Assembly (NCBI RefSeq): GCF_026151205.1
Contig: NC_087074.1
Location: 16,441,962 to 16,505,961 of the forward strand
Direction of reading: 5' to 3'
From: Bolinopsis microptera
Taxonomy: Eukaryota > Ctenophora > Tentaculata > Lobata > Bolinopsidae
DNA length: 64,000 nucleotides
The notes below the pieces were generated by a model. The model was given only the letters and a program-made list of their open reading frames with translations. It was not told the DNA's origin and searched no databases. This document shows, piece after piece, positions 42,832 to 51,465 of the stretch (position 1 is its first letter; every line of letters begins with the position of its first letter). A program made the translations under genes and the position numbers.

Positions 42832-43614
42832 ATGGAAAGAGTGTTAGTCAGGAAGAGTACGGTCGAGCCTAATGAACAATCCCCGCTATCAGCCATACCA
42901 ATCAGAGTCATCTCCAGTTATGGAAGTGACAATGACTTGGTGAATGTTGTCCAGAAATACGAAGGTCACTTGAGACGAACTCGTAGTTTTAGTGAAAGTG
43001 AGAGTCAGCAAGCCACAAACTCCACCACAGCACCGAAAGGAAAAAATAAACTGTTTCAGTTTGTGAAGAAAACGGGATCTACGCTCAGATCTCGCCTCGT
43101 TACATCTAAACAGCTTGCCTTAGGTGCTAAACATGGTAAAACTGAACCCTGTCACAGAAGAAACTGCAAGTGTTGTAAAATGATCATGAGTAAGGACTCC
43201 ATCACATCAAATGGCAAAAAGATCAAATCAGCCCCTGGTTGTTGCAAGACCTATAACATCATCTACCTTGTACAGTGTTCGATTTGTAAGAAAAACTATG
43301 TGGGTAGGACTATTAATAGCTTGCATAAAAGGATGGACGCGGACGGACACAGGTCCAAATTTTATGAAATCGTTGATGGTAGAGCATTTGATATTACTAG
43401 TGATGAGTATAGCCTAGGAGTTCACTTGATTGACCACGGTTTAGGAGTACATACAGATTTTAATGAAACTTTTAGAACTTTTATTTTAGAGAATTGCAGT
43501 CCCAGTGCACTTGAAGTAAAAGAAAATAACTACATACATTTGCTTAATTCTCTTAGACCTTTTGGCCTTAATACTGTCAATCCCTTTGGATTACCTATAT
43601 TCCATAAACCTTAA
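42832..43614 (+). CDS. GIY-YIG endonuclease-like protein (Penelope-type) inside a minisatellite
   Basis: A 260-codon intronless frame. Residues 1-100 are Ser-rich and basic with no known domain. Residues about 100-260 hold a cysteine cluster (CHRRNCKCC) and a GIY-YIG-like core: YNIIYLVQC, CSICKKNYVGRT (the paired motif), LHKRM, and a downstream ENNYIHLLNSL-type segment. This resembles the Cys-containing endonuclease of Penelope-like elements without reverse transcriptase. It is not the copy at 31,728-32,801, which is clearly different in sequence. The frame is intact and opposite in strand to its neighbours. It is enclosed by the 26-bp array on both sides, which suggests that array and ORF moved or expanded as one unit. 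Alternatively it is a domesticated host gene. Confidence 0.72.
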   Translation: MERVLVRKSTVEPNEQSPLSAIPIRVISSYGSDNDLVNVVQKYEGHLRRTRSFSESESQQATNSTTAPKGKNKLFQFVKKTGSTLRSRLVTSKQLALGAKHGKTEPCHRRNCKCCKMIMSKDSITSNGKKIKSAPGCCKTYNIIYLVQCSICKKNYVGRTINSLHKRMDADGHRSKFYEIVDGRAFDITSDEYSLGVHLIDHGLGVHTDFNETFRTFILENCSPSALEVKENNYIHLLNSLRPFGLNTVNPFGLPIFHKP

Positions 43615-43821
43615 TATGATCTTTTTACCTTTTTCGGATTCTTAATTTTGTAAAGGCTTGAGTTTCACTAACCTTTTAACATTTTTTAGGTTCAATGTCA
43701 CTGGAGATGACTACAATCGAAATATATTTGGCAAGAATCTGAATGTTTTCGGTGTTGAAAGTTTAGTTTCTTAAATCCTGGAGTAGTCATTCGTGTCCCT
43801 GATATTTGGGTTAATTCCAAC

Positions 43822-43943
43822 TCTCCAAGTTACAATATAATATCTTCTAACCAAGTTACAATATAATATCTTCTAACCAAGTTACAATATAATATCTTCT
43901 AACCAAGTTACAATATAATATCTTCTAACCAAGTTACAATATC
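43822..43943. repeat. 26-bp minisatellite, block 3
   Basis: About five copies, mainly the CTTCT variant, ending 3 bp before the stop codon of the TMBIM gene on the opposite strand. Confidence 0.95.
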
Positions 43944-43946
43944 CAA

Positions 43947-44684
43947 TCACTGATTACCCCCGCCACACAGCACCAGCACATAAGAGAACAGCATTATGAT
44001 ATCCACGTACAAGTTGAGTGCAGCAAACACATACTCCTCCGGATCCAGCTGCACTGTTTTACCTGACATCATTATCTGTGTGTCCACCACTATGTATATA
44101 CTGATCAGACAGGCTCCTAGGGTAGCGTACACTAGGTAGAGTACTCTGGAGTGGAGGAGCACCACCAAGATTACAAATACCAGGAGGGAGATGCTCACAC
44201 AGAACAGAATTCCTGTTAGAATTGTGAAGTCGTACTTTGTCTGGAACGCGAATATGGTGAGTGCGATGACGATGCCAAGAGTAGTTGCTATGGCGACGAG
44301 GACGATGAATGGTTTAGAGTAGCTAGCTGTGATACCCAGAGCGAATGAGAATATAAGAGTCATTACAACCAGGAATATAGCGTTCTGAGGGTAAGATCTC
44401 CTCAGAGACTCATTACATATCAGAACTATCATGAGGACAATAGCTGATAACCACAGAACTACAAACACTAACAGAGCCACTCTGGTCTGGCCCCAGGTTC
44501 TCAACACAGGTATTGTGGTGAAGGCTATGATAACAGTGAATGTTAACGTTAACATGGCTATAAGGATAGCATATACCTTGCGGATAAAGCCCCTCCTGAC
44601 ACTTTGGTCATCAAAAGCAGTTGAGGCACCGGAGATAACCAAGTTACTCTCCTCATCGTAGTGTCCCCCCTGCAACTGTGTCAT
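43947..44684 (-). CDS. Lifeguard/TMBIM family membrane protein
   Basis: An intronless 245-codon frame for a seven-pass protein of the Bax-inhibitor-1/Lifeguard (LFG, FAIM2/GRINA-like) family. These proteins sit in ER or Golgi membranes, influence calcium leak and protect against cell death. Visible family marks are the short acidic N-terminus, VRRGFIRKVYAILIAMLTLT at the first membrane segment, and the C-terminal DTQIMMSGKTVQLDPEEYVFAALNLYVDI with its conserved acidic residues. Seven hydrophobic stretches can be counted. Family members usually have a longer N-terminus and introns; the lack of introns could indicate a retrocopy, though the frame is intact. The subfamily is not decided. The stop is almost in contact with the minisatellite. 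Confidence 0.92.
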   Translation of the reverse strand: MTQLQGGHYDEESNLVISGASTAFDDQSVRRGFIRKVYAILIAMLTLTFTVIIAFTTIPVLRTWGQTRVALLVFVVLWLSAIVLMIVLICNESLRRSYPQNAIFLVVMTLIFSFALGITASYSKPFIVLVAIATTLGIVIALTIFAFQTKYDFTILTGILFCVSISLLVFVILVVLLHSRVLYLVYATLGACLISIYIVVDTQIMMSGKTVQLDPEEYVFAALNLYVDIIMLFSYVLVLCGGGNQ

Positions 44685-44963
44685 GTGGTCATGTGTGGAA
44701 CATGTGTGGGACTAGCTTAGGGGGAGGGAGTATTGTTAGAATGTCAACATTGTTAGAATGTTAACTATGTTAGAATGTTAACTATGTTATCGTTAGAATG
44801 TTAACATTGTTATCGTTAGAATGTTAACAACTTTAAGAAAAGGACGAAGGCGGCAATACTGTTGAATAACTTTTCAAATGTTTCAAGTTTGAATTTTGAC
44901 AACAATTGGAACAGTTCCTGATAAACAAAGAATAAGTATTTTGATAAATTGTTGAGTTTCACT

Positions 44964-45898
44964 CAGGGATCGACCGGGGACGAAATTTAGCCGGGGCCGG
45001 GACAAAGTTGAATCAGCCGGGGCCGGGATTAACCGGGATTTTGAAATGTTGCCAAGGCCGGGCCGGGATTGGCTAAAATATGCCGGGGCCGGGATTTTTT
45101 AGTCTAATTTTGAAAATTTTTGAAAGTTTTCGGAAACTCGTATCAATGTGAGCTAGCTTCAAGGTCAACCTAGAAGGCAGCTACACAATATTTAAAGGAT
45201 GAGGAACGATTATTTCTCTTTAATAGTTGAATGTAACTCAGAAAGGCTTTCTTGTAGCCGGACATAGATATTTCGGACACTGAAGGCTTCAGTGTCCGAA
45301 ATATCTATGTCCGGCTACAAGAAAGCCTTTCTGAGTCTGAAGCTGACACCGGAAACGAGTAGTCATCTGTGATCTGATGACTATCATCATCATCGGCATT
45401 GAGTCGGCCTCACTCTCTACTGTTTTTTGCTCTTGAACTAAATTGTTTGACGTTTGTACTAACTTATATGAAAGAAAACGGTACACGAACACATGACTTT
45501 ACTCGAACTTTTTAATCAACCTCGAACTTTTTAATCAACATTAATATTTTACATTCTTTGTAAATTCAAAGTTGAAATTTTCTGAATATCAACTGGAATG
45601 ATGTCACGCCATGTATTTATATTTTTCACTCGATCTCATGTTACGAAAATTTTTGTGTTTAATTTAAGTCAAAAAATCAAGATAAATTCTGATAATCTAT
45701 CGGTTTCAATTGAGGCAGAAAATACGAGAAATCCCGGCAAAATCCCGGCACAAAATTGACAAAAAGCCGGAGGCCGGGATTGGGGGCCTCTGGCCGGGGC
45801 CGGGATTTTGAAAATTGTTTTGCCGGGGCCGGGGCCGGGGAAAAAGCACAAATCCCGGCCGTATCCGGGGCCGGGGCCGGGATCCCGGTCGATCACTG
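44964..45898. mobile_element. hAT-like MITE with CCGGGGCC-rich ends and a perfect internal palindrome
   Basis: The ends CAGGGATCGACCGGG and CCCGGTCGATCACTG form the inverted repeat; subterminal regions are full of GCCGGGGCCGGGAT units. The flanks share TTTCACT (44,957-44,963 left, 45,902-45,908 right), consistent with an 8-bp hAT duplication bearing one change. The 935-bp interior has no transposase frame. Confidence 0.75.
45236..45336. repeat. 101-bp perfect palindrome
   Basis: The 50-bp arms 45,236-45,285 and 45,287-45,336 are exact reverse complements around a single G. The RNA would fold into an uninterrupted hairpin. Confidence 0.95.
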
Positions 45899-46254
45899 GA
45901 CTTTCACTGCAGAAATATTCAGTTTTTGTGAGTAGTCAATAAAATTCATCTTCGTTGGGAAATAAGAAAATAAAATTGAATTAAAATTACTGAACATACT
46001 AAAAATTAAAATTTTCAAAATACATATTTTACAAATGTTTGATAGGTACTGCAGCAATAACTTGGGCGGACGTAGTCTCAATATGTTAATATGAAGGTAG
46101 TTCAGGTGCCCCAAAACCAAACGAAAAACTGTGGTCAAATGCAAATAATTTATGATAGAACCGAAAATTACACGAATTGAGTTTAAATTAAAATTATCAA
46201 ACTAATGGTAAACTTTTCTAACTAATTAAGAGAACACCAAACTTGTACACAAAG

Positions 46255-49200
46255 TTACGGTTTGACTTTGAAGTTAGTGTAGAGAAGGAAGGACTCTTCT
46301 GGCCCTGGTATCGCCAACTCAAGAGAATCTTCGGGTCCAATAGATACTGAAACAGAAACTGTGATTAAGAAACTGCAACAGAAACTGTGATTAAGAGACT
46401 GAAACAGAAATTGTAATTAAGAGGTCTACCAACGCGACGACCAACATGTCAAAGTGAACTATATTCTCAACTATTAAAATTGTACTGAACTCTGAAGTGC
46501 TGACATGTTGCAAGAAAACTAGGTAAATAAGAAGGGGATCATGAGAATAAGAACACATTTACACCTTCTTATCTCGTCATCTGCCCGTTAAGATAACCAA
46601 ATACAGTAAAACCTCGATTTACCGCGGAGTTTGGGGAAAGGTAGAAGGCACGGTAAATCGGGGTTTTGATTGTGATGATTGTTTACATTTATAAATGAAC
46701 ATATAAATATGTTCATTTCAATCTAGGAAATGGCCGCAGTAAATCAGGGTTTGCAGTAAATCGGGGCGCGGTAAATCAGGGTTTGCAGTAAATCGGGGCG
46801 CGGTAAATCAGGGTTTCACTGTACAGCTCTGATGACAGAAGACTAACCGATATCACCAGGTTGCATGGTGTAGATATTAGGTTTATTCTGAGGACAGTCC
46901 AGGTCCCTGACAGTGATGGTGGAAGTGCCTATCACTTGTGCTAACCACGTGAAACCGTACTCTTGGTCACGCTGTCCGTCCTGATCGTACAGTCTTACCT
47001 AAGGGTAATGTAGAATAGTAAAATGTAATCTTTTTCACTTTCACTTTCACTTTCACTTTCACCTTTAATTTATTTTCACTGAGAGAAATGGGAAATTACG
47101 AAAATCACAACATAGTTGTTTTTCTTGAAGCGAAATCTCAAATAGCGGTCCGTCATAAATAACTTTGTGGACTTACAGTTACTTTGGCTGAAGTACCCTT
47201 CGGTATACCCTTGGCGGTAATGGCTTTTACACTTTGCAGTGATTCAATGTGGGGATCTAGGAAGATGGGTCGCTTGGTCAGACCTCTCAGAATCTTGTTA
47301 CTTGGTCTTGTGCACCCGTCCCTGGCAACAGTTCGGTGAGTACATGTGAAAACATTATAACATTATAACATTATAACATTATAACATTATAACATTATAA
47401 CATTATAACATTACCAATAATTGTCAAATGTTGAATTATTTATTGTCAAAAATAAAAATGATCTAACTAAAGAAGTCTTACTAAAATTTAGTTTAAATAT
47501 CGAGAAGGTAATATTTAATCAAGTCGTTATTCAATATTATATCAATAAAACACTCACATAAAGATGAGATGAAGGGGGGTTCCATCTTCCTTGGCAAGTT
47601 GCCCATCTATAAGAGCCCTGAGGGGGTCACGCGAACAGTCAGGTCCGGCCTGAGCATCACCCATGTAGTTCACACACGGGTAGTTCTTATCCGGGTTAAC
47701 TGATAATATCTGGAATGGAGAAAAAAGGTTGTGATTACGAAATTTTGATACGTGTTAGGATGGATGAAGCAAAATACTTTGCCAAGTACATAATTTAATT
47801 TAACTTTGCCGTGTACATAATTCAATTTTTCACGACCGAAAGAGTAAGCTTAAAGTCTTTGATTGTCATTTAAAATTAAAGAAGGCTCAAATTCCCTGTA
47901 CTGTTCAATTTGTGCACCTCAGAGGCCACAGAACTGACCGACTCATTGAAGTTCCTAAGAACAAACACCTCCTATCTAGCTATCTCTGTTTCACAGTTGA
48001 ATGATACCAATAAACAGATGGCTACATCATGTGAAGTGTGAACATCATAGATACCTCTCATAAACTCACAGTGGGCACAGTAAATATATTTTATTGTGTT
48101 GAAACAGGTTCCTGGTTCATTATTAGTATTTTAGAGATAAATACCACAGATACAAACGCTAGATTTAGTTTGGTGCTGCATATCCAGGAGCTCCCAACCG
48201 GAAATGCGCTAACAAGATCAGTAAACTCTTAAACAATGCCCTCCATAACAACTATCAAATTAGAGAAGCATAACCGGAACCTTCTTCCTTATAAAGGTAA
48301 CAACTTTGCCACTTCTCCTCATCAAACCACATCTTCATTACTTCTCATTGCATTTGTTAGAGATGAAGCTGTTTTGCCTGATACTCCTGGTGTGTTTGTC
48401 TGGAGTCTCCTCATTCGGACTCGGTTATGAGGAGGATGAGGGAAGTCTCCAGGGTTGTGCGTGTGAAGGTGCAACTGAGCCTGCTGATAAACTTCAGTGC
48501 TGTTGGAGTCTTTCTAGAATCATCAGAACTCTTCGCCGAGAAAGTAAGTTTCTAGATTTAAAGTATTAGATTTTAAACAATCGGAGACATAAAAGATTGG
48601 TCATTCCATCGCTTTAAAGATTTTCCATGAAATCTCCTAGATAAAGAATTCACATTTCACACAGTTTGACATTAATCTATTATCAGGCCTTCATTTCGTC
48701 TGCACTGCAACTGTAGTGGACCTATTAGCCTACCTCGGACTTAGAAACAAGTACTCGTACAGATACAAAGTATATAAAGCTCAGAGATACATCTGCAAAG
48801 ATTTTATACCAACAACAGCTCCCCCAACATTACCACCGACTACACCCCCTGCACCAACAACAACACCTCCAGCTCCTACAACGACCCCTCCTGCACCAAC
48901 AACAACACCTCCAGCTCCTACAACTACCCCTCCTGCACCAACAACAACACCTCCGAAACCAACTACCACTCCACCAACGCTGCGACCTGAGACGACCACC
49001 CCACCCCAACCCACTACCACTACTGTCCCAACAACTCAACCTCCCACTCCGACCAAACCTACTCCTTTCTTATTATAAAACACAGTTTTAAGATAAAGAT
49101 GGTAAAATTTCCGGCAATTCAACAACTTTGTTTTATTTTGTCTCACAAAATTATTATTTTTCGCCCCTTTAACTCTCTAGAAAATAACCAGTTAGAATAT

Positions 49201-50805
49201 TCTGCTGGGATCCGTTTAAGCCCCCCCCCCCCCCCCCCCTCTTATAAGCCCCCGGCCCCTATAGGATTAGTACACTAGGTTTAAGCCCCCACCCCCCCCC
49301 CCCCCCCCCAGGATTAGTACACTAAATTTAAGCTCCCCCTGCCCCCTTCCATATAATATTAGTACACTAAGTTAAAGCCCCCCCCCCTTTCCCTATAAGA
49401 TTAGTACACTAAGTTAAAGCCCCCGGCCCCTATAGGATTAGTACACTAAGTTAAAGCCCCCCCCCCCCCCCCCCTATAGGATTAGTACACTATGTTAAAA
49501 CCTCCCCCCCTATAGGATTAGTAAGAAGTAGTGACTAACCTTGTGAAGGTCGTCCAGTGTGAAGTTAGCCCTGATACTCCAACCCTCTTGTGCTTCATTG
49601 AGAACGAGAGGCAAAGGGAACTTCTTACTGTTAAATATACCTGAGAAATACCATGATCACGTGACCCGGGATTTAGAAGTTAAAAGATAACAATAGATAA
49701 TAAGTTATTTTAAATGCTTGTGTAGCAGCTGTTCTCAATGATGTATTTTACAAAACTTACCATTGTAAGAGGAAGCATAAGAATGCTGTGTATTTTACAA
49801 AACTTACCATTGTAAGAGGAAGCTGTGTATTTTACAAAACTTACCAGTGTAAGAGGAAGCTGTGTATTTTACAAAACTTACCAGTGTAAGAGGAAGCTGT
49901 GTATTTTACAAAACTCACCAGTGTAAGAGGAAGCTGTGTATTTTACAAAACTTACCAGTGTAAGAGGAAGCTGTGTATTTTACTAAACTTACCAGTGTAA
50001 GAGGAAGCTGTGTATTTTACAAAACTCACCAGTGTAAGAGGAAGCTGTGTATTTTACAAAACTTACCAGTGTAAGAGGAAGCTGTGTATTTTACTAAACT
50101 TACCAGTGTAAGAGGAAGCATAAGAAAATGTAAGTTCTCTGGCAGCGTTCTCACAATCAATCTCTGGAGCATCATTAGGGTGAGTGAAGAAGTAGTAAGG
50201 GTTGTCAAGGTAACACTCTCGATTGAATAACACATTCCAATCAAACCAACCAAGACACTGAAAAACTTGTCATTAAATACTTATGTCAATTATATCTTTA
50301 AACTTATAATTTAAAATACACCCTATCCAACGACACCCTATCCAACAACAGATTGAAACTTCAAGCAACAACTCACACTAAGCTGCCAGTGTCTCAGCAG
50401 GGCAGACATCTCAAACTGCCAGGGCTGATAATCCTGGTACCCCCTCCTGGCCCTGAACTCGTTCACCACCACGAACCCCAACAAGCCCAACACCACCACC
50501 AACACCACCACTCTCAGCTTGTTCCTCCTCAGCAGCTCTATTGTTCTCTGTATAGTGTCTAGGATAATGGTCTCCAGAGGGATGTCCTGAGCTAGGAACA
50601 GGGAGATCAGTTCGTCCTGGCGGTCACGTGATATTCCGGATAACTCAGATTGTTGGAGGAAATCTTCAAATCCTTCCTTTGTGTATACTAGTTCAGGTGG
50701 GGAGTTGTTGGTGTTACCAGCGTTACCAGCGTTACCAGCGTTACCAGGGTTACCAGCTAGGCTGTCCTCAGGTTCATCATCAGAGGTAGTATATGGCTCT
50801 GACAT
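46255..50805 (-). CDS. Unrecognised single-pass type II membrane protein
   Basis: Seven minus-strand exons with consistent phases: 50,805-50,377, 50,257-50,104, 49,640-49,540, 47,709-47,558, 47,321-47,177, 46,998-46,848 and 46,346-46,255, giving 407 aa. Residues 1-95 are acidic and cytosolic-looking with a NAG repeat (about 20-31) and helical segments. Residues about 97-114 form one membrane span (VVVLVVVLGLLGFVVV). The rest is extracellular or lumenal, with cysteines in pairs-like spacing (CLGWFDWNVLFNREC, DNPYYFFTHP, YPCVNYMG, DCSRDPLRALIDG) and a C-terminal beta-rich part ending TNFKVKP. I do not recognise the family. Intron 3 contains a nested plus-strand gene. Intron 2 starts with a minisatellite that repeats the splice donor. 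An acceptor-like ATTAACTATAG lies 12 nt upstream of the ATG. Confidence 0.82.
46604..46821. mobile_element. Tigger/pogo-like MITE
   Basis: The ends CAGTAAAACCTCGATTTACC and GGTAAATCAGGGTTTCACTG are flanked by TA on both sides (46,602-46,603 and 46,822-46,823). Internal GCAGTAAATCGGGGCGCGGT units are tandemly repeated near the right end. It sits in intron 6 of the membrane-protein gene, 27 bp from exon 6. Confidence 0.85.
47347..47412. repeat. (CATTATAA)n microsatellite
   Basis: About eight units lie in intron 4 of the membrane-protein gene, close to the exon 5 acceptor. Confidence 0.9.
48363..49078 (+). CDS. Nested secreted Cys- and Pro/Thr-rich protein
   Basis: Two exons, 48,363-48,543 and 48,687-49,078 (GT-AG, phase 1), encode 190 aa. 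Residues 1-17 (MKLFCLILLVCLSGVSS) form a good signal peptide. The mature N-terminal part contains CAC and CC cysteine motifs and two further cysteines in exon 2, suggesting a small disulphide domain. From about residue 95 to the end it is a Pro/Thr tract made of PPAPTT repeats, a mucin-like region likely to carry O-glycans. The gene lies wholly in intron 3 of the membrane-protein gene on the opposite strand. The start lies 2 nt after an acceptor-like TTTGTTAG. Function is unknown; a matrix, mucus or cuticle component would fit. Confidence 0.72.
49220..49530. repeat. C-rich minisatellite (TATAGGATTAGTACACTAAGTTAAAGCCCC)
   Basis: About six units of 45-55 bp have poly(C) runs of varying length. 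They lie between the nested gene's 3' end and exon 3 of the host gene. Confidence 0.9.
49740..50120 (-). repeat. 37-bp minisatellite carrying exon end and 5' splice site
   Basis: About ten copies of a unit that reads, on the minus strand, CTTCCTCTTACACTG followed by GTAAGTTTTGTAAAATACACAG. The first copy on that strand is the real end of exon 2 (Y-T-G) and its donor at 50,103. Each later copy repeats 15 nt of exon plus the donor within intron 2. Unit length is not a multiple of three. Confidence 0.92.
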
Positions 50806-51465
50806 GGCTATGGTATTCTATAGTTAATAAAACTACGTCTTGTTGATAATCTATAACTGGTGGAAAATTAGAACTTAATTAAATTTACTGTTGACAAGAA
50901 AACTGTTTGCAGGATACGATAAAGCAAGTTCACATTTTACAAATTCAGTAAAACTCTGATTGTATCATGATTTAAATAAAAATAAGCCGCAGCACGCTGC
51001 ACTGAAAATTTAATTATTATATATCAGTCATTCTGACTTGAAAACAAAGATTTATGCCAACTCGCATTTGAACAGGAAAAATACAGATATTTCAGAATAT
51101 CTGAAAATAATATAATTCATTCGTACAACCTTTTAAGTTCAACCATGAACATGATCATATTACTGCTTTCAATAGATTAATAAAATATAACTCTAATAGT
51201 ATGAATAAAAATGTGCATAATTAATTGTTCACACCACAGCTGTTCGTGTAAGATTATCTTTTTATTTTAATATTTTTAAGTTTGCATCTTTAATTGCTGC
51301 TTTTCATATGACCAAATTCTGTCAATAATATAAAATAAATAAAATCGTAAGCACATAAATTTAGCATTGATGACGGAAAATGAAAGCTCACAACTCCAAC
51401 ACAGTACACACACATATAATATTGATTAATTAACTTATCAATTACTTAATTCTAGTTTATATTGT
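50806..51465. other. Intergenic: membrane-protein 5' region to gene B 3' end
   Basis: AT-rich, with no ORF or element recognised. It must contain the gene B 3' untranslated region and any promoter of the membrane-protein gene. Confidence 0.5.

Noticed and set aside
42832-43614. GIY-YIG ORF as a second copy of the Penelope-like element at 31,352-33,048
   Set aside because: The endonuclease cores differ clearly, and neither the inverted pseudo-LTRs nor the RT palm are present around this ORF.
48781-49039. Minus-strand Gly/Val- and Cys/Trp-rich ORFs opposite the Pro/Thr tract
   Set aside because: They are antisense shadows of the PPAPTT repeat coding region.
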